Positions 26,428 to 35,233 of a stretch of DNA of 64,000 nt are shown piece after piece. Within the stretch, counting starts at the first letter, position 1. The number at the start of each line of letters is the position of its first letter. The DNA lies in NCBI RefSeq assembly GCF_000024225.1, contig NC_013203.1, positions 496,001 through 560,000 on the forward strand, read 5' to 3'. This DNA comes from Lancefieldella parvula DSM 20469. Lineage in GTDB: Bacteria > Actinomycetota > Coriobacteriia > Coriobacteriales > Atopobiaceae. A program made the position numbers and the translations under genes. A model generated the notes under the pieces. The model was given only the letters and a program-made list of their open reading frames with translations, did not search any database and was not told where the DNA came from.

Positions 26428-27039
26428 ATGAATTACCTACAAATTGCCCTTGTAGTTTTAGCCGTGGTTGGCGTTTGGGCTATTATCGAGGTTGCCCTGA
26501 CATTAAGAACAACAAGAAAGTCGATTACTGAGATTACACTCTCGGCTAACAATACTATTGAACAGATTCAACCTGTTATTTCAAAGATTGATGGCATGGT
26601 TGATGAGTTAGATCCAACTATTAAGCAGCTGCCTGCACTTATGCAGAAAGTTGATGATGCCGCAGAGAATGCTAATACCTCTCTTGAGAGTCTTAACGTA
26701 GTTCTTGGTGATGTGGCTACCGTTTCTGGCGCTGCGTCTGCAGTAACTGCGACAGTAAGCAAAGCTGCAAGTGACGCTGTGACAGGCGTTGTTGAGTCAG
26801 TATCAAAGCTGGGGACTGGTTTGGGAGGATCTTTGAATCCTTCTAAGCTTGCTGAGGCAGCTCAGGCTCGTTTGAGCGGTGTAACTGCAACAGCACAGCA
26901 GGGCGCACAGAGAGCACAGGAGTACCTTGAGGAGCTTCCTTTGCTTTCTCAGGATAAGACAAAGCATTCCAAGCCAGCTCGTTCTGAGCAGTTCTATATT
27001 GAGTACGGTTCTGAGTCTTCTCAGAAGACTGAGGAGTAG
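26428..27039 (+). CDS. DUF948-like membrane-anchored coiled-coil protein
   Basis: A 203-aa protein: one N-terminal membrane helix (about residues 4-24), then a long helical region with a regular pattern of Ile/Leu/Val and Asn/Asp (TLSANNTIEQIQPVISKIDG onward), as in DUF948 proteins, whose role is unknown. The C-terminal third is Ala/Gln-rich and ends polar. The start ATG 26428 lies nine bases after GAGGG; the ATG at 26419 is too close. It heads the operon with an anti-sigma-like protein and a sigma factor, so a part in stress sensing is possible but unproven. Confidence 0.6.
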   Translation: MNYLQIALVVLAVVGVWAIIEVALTLRTTRKSITEITLSANNTIEQIQPVISKIDGMVDELDPTIKQLPALMQKVDDAAENANTSLESLNVVLGDVATVSGAASAVTATVSKAASDAVTGVVESVSKLGTGLGGSLNPSKLAEAAQARLSGVTATAQQGAQRAQEYLEELPLLSQDKTKHSKPARSEQFYIEYGSESSQKTEE

Positions 27040-27045
27040 ATTGAT

Positions 27046-27429
27046 ATGGCACAAAAAATTGTTGAGCTTTCCGCTCCAGCAGATCCAACGTTTGCTCGTT
27101 CAGTCAGAATGATGGCTGCTAACCTTGCTGTTCTATGTAAGATGAATGTTGACGAGCTTGAAGACGTCAAAATGGCCGCTGAAGAAGGTTTTGTTTTTGC
27201 ATGCGGTACTCAGAGGGACTTCGTAGATATTACGTTTACCCTTGAAGACAATACTATGGAAATTGATTTTGATTTGGGTGACGAGGATCCAGTTGAGTCT
27301 GAGACGGATAATTCCCAGCCACTTGAGCTTGTAGAGTTATTGCTTTCCGCTATATGTGACGAGTTTGCGCTTAGTGATGACGGTTATACACTTCATCTTG
27401 TAAAGATTTCTGGCGGTGCACATGCCTAA
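27046..27429 (+). CDS. RsbW-like anti-sigma factor with degenerate ATP site
   Basis: A 127-aa protein with the layout of the HATPase_c_2/RsbW family, directly upstream of and overlapping a SigB/SigF-type sigma gene. ELEDVKMAAEEGFVFACGTQ aligns with the N-box helix of RsbW, but the Asn that holds Mg-ATP is missing (Phe in its place). The following glycine-rich loop is weak (FDLGDEDPVES). It may still bind the sigma factor without kinase activity. No RsbV-like antagonist gene is adjacent. Identification rests mostly on context and fold pattern. Confidence 0.6.
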   Translation: MAQKIVELSAPADPTFARSVRMMAANLAVLCKMNVDELEDVKMAAEEGFVFACGTQRDFVDITFTLEDNTMEIDFDLGDEDPVESETDNSQPLELVELLLSAICDEFALSDDGYTLHLVKISGGAHA

Positions 27430-28276
27430 ACCTGAAGCAAACGAGGCAGTACAGGCATCTGCAGAAGAGCAGAAAGCCGCAAGAAGAGCTGCTCGTCGTG
27501 CTTCTAAAGGTATCCCCGCCTGGGATAAAGATAGAACACGCCAGCTCTTTGCCCAATATAAAGAAACAAAAGATTCTGAGGTAAGAGACCAGCTTATTGT
27601 GAGCCACTTAAACCTCGTGCGCTTTTTGGCCTCCAAGTTCAAAAATCGTGGAGAACCCCTTGATGATTTGATTCAGGTGGGAACCATTGGACTTATTAAG
27701 GCAATTGATAGGTTTGAGCCTGATCGCGGTCTTGAATTTACTACATATGCAACACCTACTATCATGGGAGAGATTAAGCGTCACTTCCGCGATAAAGGCT
27801 GGTCAGTGCGTGTCCCTCGTCGCCTGCAAGAGCTTTCTTCTAAGATTAATCAGGTTACTGATGACTTAACTAAAGAACTACAAAGAAGCCCTTCAATTGA
27901 AGAGATTGCTCAGCGCCTTGATACTAACGTTGAAGAGATTCTTGAGGCTATGGAGTCTTCCAGTGCTTATAGCTCTGTTCCTCTTGAGGGAGGCGGCTCT
28001 GGCGCTGACGGAGATGAGACACCCTCTATCATTGATCAGTATGTGACCGAAGATGAAGATCTTGCTGGTTCTGATGATCGCATTGTTCTTGATGAGGCCA
28101 TTAGAGACTTCTCACCACGGGAGCAAGAGATTATTCGTATGCGTTTTGTTGAAGGTCTTACTCAGGTAGAGATTGCAGAGAAACTTAATATTTCCCAGGT
28201 ACAGGTTTCAAGACTGCTTCGTCGTACTTTAAAGCGTATTCAAGAAAAGATTGACCCAGAAAGCGTGAATCGTTAA
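27422..28276 (+). CDS. RNA polymerase sigma factor, SigB/SigF/SigG group
   Basis: A 284-aa sigma-70 group-3 factor. Region 2 contains HLNLVRFLASKF, DDLIQVGTIGLIKAIDRFEP and FTTYATPTIMGEIKRHFRDK; region 3 follows (VPRRLQELSSKINQ); region 4 has FSPREQEIIRMRFVEGLTQVEIAEKLNISQVQVSRLLRR (given in pieces here as FSPREQEIIRMRF, then LTQVEIAEKL). The start is ATG 27422, or GTG 27416, inside the end of the RsbW-like gene. It probably directs a stress or stationary-phase regulon. Its stop overlaps the next start (TAATG). Confidence 0.88.
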   Translation: MPKPEANEAVQASAEEQKAARRAARRASKGIPAWDKDRTRQLFAQYKETKDSEVRDQLIVSHLNLVRFLASKFKNRGEPLDDLIQVGTIGLIKAIDRFEPDRGLEFTTYATPTIMGEIKRHFRDKGWSVRVPRRLQELSSKINQVTDDLTKELQRSPSIEEIAQRLDTNVEEILEAMESSSAYSSVPLEGGGSGADGDETPSIIDQYVTEDEDLAGSDDRIVLDEAIRDFSPREQEIIRMRFVEGLTQVEIAEKLNISQVQVSRLLRRTLKRIQEKIDPESVNR

Positions 28277-29658
28277 TGGATCAAAAGCATCAAAACTTTT
28301 CCGATTCGATTCAGAGTTGGAAACAGCGTGGCCTGATGGTATGGACAGCCATTGGCTTTGCTGCGTTGTTTGCACTTGCACTGTATGTCCTTGGTATTTT
28401 GGGGCAGGCCGTTGAGTTGTTGGCTATTGGCGCTATTGTTGCGTTTGTGTGCAGTCCTGTAACTAACTGGCTTGAAGATAGGGGAATACCTCGCGGTATT
28501 TCTGCTTTTGCAGCACTTATTCTTACACTTATTGTGTTTGTAGGATTTTTGATTTTGATTGCTCAACCATTGGTGCTTGAGCTTACCACGCTGCTTAAGA
28601 ATGCTCCTTCGTATGCAAGCCAGATAGGAGCAATGGCTAGGGAATTTTGGCAGAACTTTGACTCTCAGAGTAACCCAGCTGTTAGACAGACGGTAGAGCT
28701 TGTAATTGAGCGGGCATCGAGCATTGGAATATCAGTTGCTTCTGGCATTTTAAGTTGGCTTTCAACATCTGCTTTAGGCAATATTTCATCTATGGCAAAC
28801 CAGCTTATGGTCTTTTTCTTGGGTCTAGTGCTTGCCTATTGGCTTGCCAAAGATTATCCCGTTATTGTTCGTGAGCTGGCTATTATTGCAGGTCCTCAAA
28901 AAGAGGATGAGTTCAGACTTATTCTTGCAATCTTAAGCAGATCTACCAGTGGATATATGCGTGGAACTATCATTACCTCTGCAGTTAACGGCATTCTTGT
29001 GTACTTTGGTTGCCTTATTTTAGGTAACCCTTATGCTGCCCTCATTGGTATGGTCACAGGAATCTTCCACATTATTCCTGTGGTTGGACCGGTTTTCTCG
29101 GCAGGCATTGCTCTGATTCTGAGTATTTTGGTAGACCCCATCATGACCGTGTGGACCATCGTTATCTTGATGGTTGCTCAAAACGTTGTGGATAATGTGC
29201 TTTCACCTTTGGTTATGGCAACTAGCGTCAAAGTCCATCCGGGTCTTTCACTTATAGGCATTGTTATTGGTAGCGCTCTTGGCGGAGTAGTCGGAACCAT
29301 TCTTGCAATTCCACTGACTGCAGCACTTAGAGGTATTTTTGTGTACTTCTTTGAGAAGTACTCGGGCAGACAGATTGTCTCACCAAATGGTGCGCTCTTT
29401 AATTCCACGCAGTATGTGGATGAGAAAGGCGCTATTTTGCCAGAGTATGATGCACTGGACGATCCAAAGTTTTTTGAGGAGTCACGTCTTGTTGATCAAG
29501 ACACTACGGCTCATATTCGTAGTAAGTCTTCAATTCCTGCGCCAAAGATTCTTGGGCATGATTTTTCTCAGTTACTTTTTAGGAATACTCAAGAAGTTAT
29601 TAAAGAACCAGATAAACCATCGTCAGATACGGTAGACTCAGACAGTACAAAAGAGTAG
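28276..29658 (+). CDS. AI-2E family transporter
   Basis: A 460-aa membrane protein of the AI-2E/PerM family (PF01594), with about eight helices; conserved parts are GIPRGISAFAALIL, VVGPVFSAGIALIL and LSPLVMATSVKVHPGLSLIG. Members export varied compounds, including autoinducer-2 and sodium in exchange for protons; the substrate here is unknown. A polar tail of about 100 residues extends past the last helix. It is coupled to the sigma-factor gene by a one-base overlap. Confidence 0.8.
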   Translation: MDQKHQNFSDSIQSWKQRGLMVWTAIGFAALFALALYVLGILGQAVELLAIGAIVAFVCSPVTNWLEDRGIPRGISAFAALILTLIVFVGFLILIAQPLVLELTTLLKNAPSYASQIGAMAREFWQNFDSQSNPAVRQTVELVIERASSIGISVASGILSWLSTSALGNISSMANQLMVFFLGLVLAYWLAKDYPVIVRELAIIAGPQKEDEFRLILAILSRSTSGYMRGTIITSAVNGILVYFGCLILGNPYAALIGMVTGIFHIIPVVGPVFSAGIALILSILVDPIMTVWTIVILMVAQNVVDNVLSPLVMATSVKVHPGLSLIGIVIGSALGGVVGTILAIPLTAALRGIFVYFFEKYSGRQIVSPNGALFNSTQYVDEKGAILPEYDALDDPKFFEESRLVDQDTTAHIRSKSSIPAPKILGHDFSQLLFRNTQEVIKEPDKPSSDTVDSDSTKE

Positions 29659-29683
29659 TTATTTGAATACGGAGAAGTACTTT

Positions 29684-32329
29684 ATGGCTGACTATAAAAC
29701 AATGACAACAGCAGAGATTCGTGAGGACTTCCTGAGCTTTTTTGAGAGCAAAGGTTGTAAGCGTTATCCTTCTTCATCTCTGGTGCCTTCTGACCCTTCA
29801 CTGCTCCTTGCTAACGCTGGTATGAATCAGTTTAAGGAGTATTACCAGGGTATCAAGACTATGAAGGAGATTGGCGCTACATCCTGCCAGAAGTGTCTTC
29901 GTACTAACGATATTGATAACATTGGCGACTCCCGTCACCTTTCATTCTTTGAAATGCTGGGCAACTTCTCCTTTGGTGGTTATACCAAGCGCGATGCATG
30001 TACCTGGGCAATGGAGTTTATTTCTTCTCCAGAGCACCTTGGTCTGCCACTTGATCGCCTGTACTTTACCGTTTTTACTGATGACGATGAGGCAATTGAG
30101 ATTTGGAAGTCTCTTGGCATAACAGAAGATCACATCACCCGTCTGGGCGAGGAGGACAACTTCTGGGCAGCTGGTCCAACTGGTCCTTGTGGTCCTTGCT
30201 CTGAGATTTATTTTGATCAAGGCCCTGAGTTTGAGGGAGAAGCGCCTGGAGATGATGGTGACCGCTACCTTGAGTTCTGGAACCTCGTCTTCACTCAGTT
30301 TGACCGTCAGGAAGATGGCTCTCTGCCTGAGCTTCCTCATCGCAACATCGATACCGGCATGGGTCTTGAGCGTATTGCAGCTATCATGCAGCATGAGGGA
30401 ACCAACTACGAGGGTGACATTATGCGTACCCTCATCTCTTTGGGCGAGAAACTCTCTGGCAAGAAGTATCACTCAACTGACGAGATTGATCGCAGTCTGC
30501 GTATTCTTGCAGACCACTCCCGTGCAGTTACTTTTATGATTGGTGACGGCATTCTTCCTGGTAATGAGGGCAGAAGCTACATTCTTCGCCGTCTGCTTCG
30601 TCGTGCTGTCTACCACGGTCGTTTGTTGGGTATTCAGGGTACTTTTATGGCGGAGTACGCGCATGAGGTTGCTGTTTTGCTTGGTGCAGAGTATCCAGAA
30701 CTTGTCGAGAAGAGCGCTCTTATCGATGGCATTTTAACTGCAGAAGAGGAGCGCTTTGGCGCTACGCTTGACGCTGGCGAGTCCAAGCTCACTGCTGAGC
30801 TTGAGCAGCTTGAGGATGGTGCACAACTTTCTGGTGAGGTTGCATTCCTCCTGCACGATACCTACGGATTCCCCATTGATCTTACTCGTGAGATTGCAGC
30901 AAATGCAGGTCACGTTGTTGATATGGATGCATTTGATGCTGCAATGACCGAGCAGCGCGAGCGCGCTCGTAAGTCTGCTAACCGCGATGCCTGGGGTAAT
31001 GCTCAAAGCATCTGGGTGGCACTTTCTGACCGCCTTGATGAGACCGTTTTTGACGGCTACGACAATAATGAGCTTTCCGGTGTTCGTGTTGTTGCTCTTG
31101 TTCAGGACGGGCAGGAGGTTGAGTCCGCCACTGTTGGCTCCGAGGTAGAAGTTGTACTTGACCGCACACCTTTCTACGCAGAGATGGGTGGTCAGGTTGG
31201 TGACACTGGTAGGCTCAGTGGTCCTGGTCTTTATGTTCACGTCACTGATACCAAGCACCGTGACGGCGGCCTTGAGTCCCACATTGGTGTAGTAGAGGAG
31301 GGTACGCTCTCTATTGGTGATTCTGTTACCGCAACTATTGACGCTGGTCGTCGTGAGCTTATTCGTCGCAACCACACAGCAACTCACCTCCTTGATGCAG
31401 CGCTTAAGAAGGTTTTGGGAGACCACGTTAACCAAGCTGGTTCTCTTGTTGCCCCAGATCGTATGCGTTTTGACTTTACGCACTTTGAGGCTCTTACTAA
31501 AGATGAGCTTGATCGTATTGAGGGCATGGTAAATGCAGAGATCTTTGCCGCTAAGCCTATTGTTACTAAGATTATGAGCATTGAAGACGCAAAGGCAGCT
31601 GGTGCTGTTGCACTCTTTGGCGAGAAATACGGTGATGTCGTACGTGTTGTTTCTGCTGGCACAGAAGACACTCCATTCTCTCGCGAGCTTTGCGGTGGTA
31701 CTCATGCACGCAACACTGCAGACCTTGGCCTCTTCAAGATTATTTCTGAGAGCTCCGTTGGTTCTAACTCAAGGCGTATTGAGGCTGTAACCTCTATGGG
31801 CGCTATTGAGTACGTTGATGAGCGCCTGGCTCAGCTTGATGAGGTTGCTGCAGCTCTGAAGGTCCGTCCTTCCGCTGTTGCAGACCGTGTTGAGCAGCTG
31901 CAGCAAGATCTTCGCGCTGCTAATCATAAGCTTGAGGCCGCTCTTACTGGAGCAGGTAGCAATCAGGTAGCAGAAGCACTTAAGTCTGCTGTTCAGCTTA
32001 ACGGTTACAGCTGCGTCATCGCTAAGCTTGAAGGTCTTTCTGGTAAGGAGCTCCGCTCTGCATGGGATGGCATACGTGATGCATCTGACGGTCAGCCTGT
32101 TGCTTGCGTTATCGCATCCGCAACTGCTGACGGTAAGGTTTCTCTGCTTGCAGGTGCAACTGATTCTGCAGTTGCAGCGGGATTCTCGGCAGGAGACATT
32201 GTAAAAGAGATTGCAGAGTTTGTTGGTGGCCGCGGTGGCGGCAAGCCAGCGATGGCGCAGGCAGGCGGCTCAAATGCCGCTGGAATTGATGCTGCACTTG
32301 ATGCTGCAAGAACAAAGCTTGGTGCATAA
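29684..32329 (+). CDS. alaS: Alanine--tRNA ligase
   Basis: Charges tRNA-Ala with alanine. The class II catalytic core is at the N-terminus (FESKGCKRYPSSSLVPSDPS, NAGMNQFKEYYQG, GLERI); the editing domain has HTATHLLDAALK and ELCGGTHARNT with the zinc ligands; the C-terminal oligomerisation part ends in GGRGGGKPAMAQAGG. 881 aa is full length. Start ATG 29684, eight bases after GGAGA. It leads a run with ruvX and mltG, a common order in Gram-positive bacteria. Confidence 0.97.
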   Translation: MADYKTMTTAEIREDFLSFFESKGCKRYPSSSLVPSDPSLLLANAGMNQFKEYYQGIKTMKEIGATSCQKCLRTNDIDNIGDSRHLSFFEMLGNFSFGGYTKRDACTWAMEFISSPEHLGLPLDRLYFTVFTDDDEAIEIWKSLGITEDHITRLGEEDNFWAAGPTGPCGPCSEIYFDQGPEFEGEAPGDDGDRYLEFWNLVFTQFDRQEDGSLPELPHRNIDTGMGLERIAAIMQHEGTNYEGDIMRTLISLGEKLSGKKYHSTDEIDRSLRILADHSRAVTFMIGDGILPGNEGRSYILRRLLRRAVYHGRLLGIQGTFMAEYAHEVAVLLGAEYPELVEKSALIDGILTAEEERFGATLDAGESKLTAELEQLEDGAQLSGEVAFLLHDTYGFPIDLTREIAANAGHVVDMDAFDAAMTEQRERARKSANRDAWGNAQSIWVALSDRLDETVFDGYDNNELSGVRVVALVQDGQEVESATVGSEVEVVLDRTPFYAEMGGQVGDTGRLSGPGLYVHVTDTKHRDGGLESHIGVVEEGTLSIGDSVTATIDAGRRELIRRNHTATHLLDAALKKVLGDHVNQAGSLVAPDRMRFDFTHFEALTKDELDRIEGMVNAEIFAAKPIVTKIMSIEDAKAAGAVALFGEKYGDVVRVVSAGTEDTPFSRELCGGTHARNTADLGLFKIISESSVGSNSRRIEAVTSMGAIEYVDERLAQLDEVAAALKVRPSAVADRVEQLQQDLRAANHKLEAALTGAGSNQVAEALKSAVQLNGYSCVIAKLEGLSGKELRSAWDGIRDASDGQPVACVIASATADGKVSLLAGATDSAVAAGFSAGDIVKEIAEFVGGRGGGKPAMAQAGGSNAAGIDAALDAARTKLGA

Positions 32330-32332
32330 CGT

Positions 32333-32755
32333 TTGCGTGTTTTAGCTTTAGATATTGGTGAAGTTCGCATCGGGGTTGCTGTAAGTGACCCCGATGGTGC
32401 TATTGCGTCACCTGTTTGTGTACTTCCTGCACAAGAGGTGCTCTCGCATGCGCGCACGTTTAAAACCGTGCTTGAAGATTGGGAACCAGAGCTTCTTTTG
32501 TGCGGTCGTCCTAAGACGCTCGCCGGTGAAGATGGCCCACAGGCCCAAAAAATTACCGTTCAAGCTGAGCAAATTGCGAAGAACTGCCAACTTCCATTAG
32601 AATTTACTGATGAAAGACTCTCTTCCGCGGAAGCGAAGAAGATTCTTCGAGCGCAAGGTTTATCTGAGAAAGCTATGCGTGGGAAAGTTGACATGGTTGC
32701 TGCTTCGCTCTTTTTGCAATCGTGGCTTGATGCACAGATGAATAAGGGAGACTAA
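32333..32755 (+). CDS. ruvX: Holliday-junction resolvase-like RuvX/YqgF
   Basis: A 140-aa RNase H-fold nuclease, implicated in 16S rRNA 5'-end processing and possibly Holliday-junction cutting. The N-terminal VLALDIGEVRIGVAVSD carries the first Asp; GRPKTLAGEDGPQA and FTDERLSS carry the other acidic residues. TTG start at 32333 just after alaS, without a clear ribosome site, so coupling to alaS is likely. Stop abuts the mltG start. Confidence 0.9.
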   Translation: MRVLALDIGEVRIGVAVSDPDGAIASPVCVLPAQEVLSHARTFKTVLEDWEPELLLCGRPKTLAGEDGPQAQKITVQAEQIAKNCQLPLEFTDERLSSAEAKKILRAQGLSEKAMRGKVDMVAASLFLQSWLDAQMNKGD

Positions 32756-34111
32756 ATGCCCACTCCATCTAATGATTCTTCTCCGCGTCGTCAGGGCGCA
32801 CATTTTTCTTCTTCTGTATCAGAGGGACAGGCCCAGGAAGAACAGATACAGGAAAAACAAACTCAACAAGACTCAGCGCACTATAACGCTGGTTCGCAAG
32901 AGGCGCTTCAGCAGCCTCCTGTTGAAGCTACGGGATCGCTGCCTGCACTTACTGGCGGTAAGCTTTCATCAAGAAGTGCTCAAGTTACGCATAAGGCAAA
33001 AAATAAGCAGGTCAAGCATAGAGACAGGAAGGCTTCAAAGTGCTCTCGTATTTTTGCAACGCTTATCGCTTTTGTTATGGTTGCAGCTCTTGGCATTTTT
33101 GTGTGGAAAGTTGCACTTCCAGAGCTTTCTCGCACTAACTCTGATACACAAGAAATTACCGCTGGTCAGCAAGTTACTGTTACCATTCCAGATGGTGCTG
33201 GTGCGCAGGAAGTTGCAAAGATTCTTTTTGAGAACAAGATTATTGCTACTAAGAGCGAGTTCTTAGATCAGGTAAAGCGCCAGGATGCTGAGCAGAAAAT
33301 CAAGAGTGGTAGTTATGTTATTACCACTGGTACCAAGCCAGCAGACATCGTACACCTTCTTGTTTCTGGTCCAAATGCCCCTGGCAGTGGCTTCGTCGTA
33401 CCAGAAGGCTATACCGTTTCTCAAGTTGCTGATTTGGCTCAGAACTACTTTGGCATTTCTCGCGATGATTTCTTAAATCAGGCAAAAGCATCCAATTATG
33501 TTGCTGACTATCCGTTCCTTGCCGGTGCGGTAGATGCTAACGATTCTCTTGAAGGTTATTTGTTCCCTAAGACGTATACCTTTACGGAAAGCAACGTAAC
33601 CGCTGATACTGTCATTCGTGCCATGCTTGATCAATTTAAGGCAGAGACGGCCAATCTTAACTTGGACGCTGCTCGTATTACGCTCAACAAACGTTACAAC
33701 TTGAATCTTACTAACGAGCAAATCATTACCATGGCATCAATTATTGAGCGAGAAGCTCTGACTGATGAGGATCGTCCTAAGGTTGCGTCTGTTTTCTACA
33801 ACCGCCTGTATGATGATATGTATCTACAAAGTGATGCAACTCTTGCATATTCCTTGGGTAGAGAAGCTACTGCTGAAGAGTTAAGCTCAATGACAAGCGA
33901 TCCGTATAATACCTACGCGTTCAAGGGCTTGACCCCTACGCCTATTTGCTCTCCAGGTTATGCCTCTATTAAGGCGGCAATGGATCCAGCAGCAACCAAT
34001 TATTACTACTTCTGGATTACCTCAGATGAACATGTATTCTCTGAGACTTATGACGAGCATCAACAGGCTATTGAAAACGCACGCGAGCGTGAAGCCGCAA
34101 GCAAACAGTAA
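32756..34111 (+). CDS. mltG: Endolytic murein transglycosylase MltG
   Basis: Cuts growing glycan strands outside the membrane and so sets their length. A cytoplasmic, Gln/Ser-rich tail of about 98 residues precedes one helix (99-118). Then come a LysM-like part (VTIPDGAGAQEVAKIL) and the YceG domain: EGYLFPKTYTF, MASIIEREAL with the catalytic Glu, VFYNRLYDDMYLQSDATLAY and GLTPTPICSPG. 451 aa. ATG directly after the ruvX stop, with AGGGAG upstream. Confidence 0.93.
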   Translation: MPTPSNDSSPRRQGAHFSSSVSEGQAQEEQIQEKQTQQDSAHYNAGSQEALQQPPVEATGSLPALTGGKLSSRSAQVTHKAKNKQVKHRDRKASKCSRIFATLIAFVMVAALGIFVWKVALPELSRTNSDTQEITAGQQVTVTIPDGAGAQEVAKILFENKIIATKSEFLDQVKRQDAEQKIKSGSYVITTGTKPADIVHLLVSGPNAPGSGFVVPEGYTVSQVADLAQNYFGISRDDFLNQAKASNYVADYPFLAGAVDANDSLEGYLFPKTYTFTESNVTADTVIRAMLDQFKAETANLNLDAARITLNKRYNLNLTNEQIITMASIIEREALTDEDRPKVASVFYNRLYDDMYLQSDATLAYSLGREATAEELSSMTSDPYNTYAFKGLTPTPICSPGYASIKAAMDPAATNYYYFWITSDEHVFSETYDEHQQAIENAREREAASKQ

Positions 34112-34122
34112 TTGGTGCAGGA

Positions 34123-34620
34123 ATGAGTCTGATCAAAGCAACACAATACGTTTCTGCTGTTGAACATATCTCGGTAGAGAGCCTTGTTCAGCGAGGGATT
34201 AAGCTTGTGCTCCTAGATCGTGATAATACCTGTGTACCTCGAGATACTAAAGTTGTGCCATCAGAGGTGTCCGCTTGGTTTGAAAAGGCCCATGCAGCTG
34301 GTCTTATGCTTTGTCTTGTCTCTAACAACATCCATTTTGATGAGGTCCAGCGCAGCGCTCATGAACTGGGAATTGAAGGAGAGGGCTTTGCTTGCAAGCC
34401 GCTTCCTCGTGCATTAAATGCTGCTATGAAGCGTTTTTCGGTAACAAAAGAACAAACAGTAATGGTAGGAGACCAGATTTTTACCGATATTATTGCAGGT
34501 AATTTAGCCGGTGTATCAACTATTTTGGTAAAACCGCAGTCTACTGAGGATTTGTGGTACACCAATCTCATTCGTCACGTAGAGCGCCGCATTTTAAAAA
34601 ATGTAACTTTTACGTCATAA
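34123..34620 (+). CDS. YqeG family HAD-type phosphatase
   Basis: A 165-aa HAD-IIIA phosphatase. The first motif is LVLLDRDNT (nucleophile and acid Asp), motif II LVSNN, motif III region CKPLPRAL, motif IV VMVGDQIFTDI. In relatives the family acts on phosphatidylglycerophosphate or remains uncharacterised. ATG 34123 eleven bases after mltG, so probably the same transcript. It precedes aroK. Confidence 0.85.
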   Translation: MSLIKATQYVSAVEHISVESLVQRGIKLVLLDRDNTCVPRDTKVVPSEVSAWFEKAHAAGLMLCLVSNNIHFDEVQRSAHELGIEGEGFACKPLPRALNAAMKRFSVTKEQTVMVGDQIFTDIIAGNLAGVSTILVKPQSTEDLWYTNLIRHVERRILKNVTFTS

Positions 34621-34684
34621 CAGGACAGCATTAGTTTACTTGCTCCAACTCGATGATAGAATCATCTTGAAAGGCTGGAGGAGT

Positions 34685-35233
34685 ATGGAGTTTCGCGATT
34701 CAAGATACGTCGTACATGAGGGCTGTGATCATATCTTTTTTGTCGGCTTTCTGGGTGCCGGAAAGTCCACACTCGCACGCAATTTAGGAGAGCTATTTCA
34801 TCGTCGCTATGTCGATACCGATCGCCTAGCAGAACGTATAGCAGGTAAATCACTGGCAGAAATTTATGAAAATGATGGCGAGGAGCTCTTTAGACAGGCA
34901 GAAACTGAGGTTTTACACACGCTCAAGTCTAAGAAGTCACTGCTGGTAAGCTGTGGCGGTGGAATTGTCGAGAAGGACATTAATCTTGCGCTTATGCGTG
35001 AGATGGGAGTCATTGTGTTTCTCGATGGCGATCTTTCTGATTCGCTTCGTCAAATTCAGCGCACTGATAGACGTCCTGATTTGGGAAGCGTCGAAAACGC
35101 TACTCAGCTTTATAGACGCCTGCGTCCACGTTATGAGGCCGCCGCTGATATTACTATTGACATTCGTGAGAAAACATTTGAGCAGGTTGCCATTGACTCT
35201 GGCAAGCTACTTTGGGAAAGAGGGCTTTTATGA
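34685..35233 (+). CDS. aroK: Shikimate kinase
   Basis: Phosphorylates shikimate in the common aromatic pathway. Walker A is GFLGAGKST; substrate and metal residues appear intact: YVDTDRLAER, ELFRQAE with its Arg, SCGGGIV, and the lid RRPDL. 182 aa from ATG 34685, where GGAGGAG is close upstream; an earlier TTG is less likely. It overlaps a degraded aroB homologue by four bases (ATGA). Whether the pathway still runs is doubtful given that neighbour. Confidence 0.85.
   Translation: MEFRDSRYVVHEGCDHIFFVGFLGAGKSTLARNLGELFHRRYVDTDRLAERIAGKSLAEIYENDGEELFRQAETEVLHTLKSKKSLLVSCGGGIVEKDINLALMREMGVIVFLDGDLSDSLRQIQRTDRRPDLGSVENATQLYRRLRPRYEAAADITIDIREKTFEQVAIDSGKLLWERGLL

Noticed and set aside
30734..31705. 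A 323-codon open frame on the minus strand
   Set aside because: It lies wholly within alaS, whose protein is complete and conserved; the antisense frame has no recognisable domain or ribosome site.
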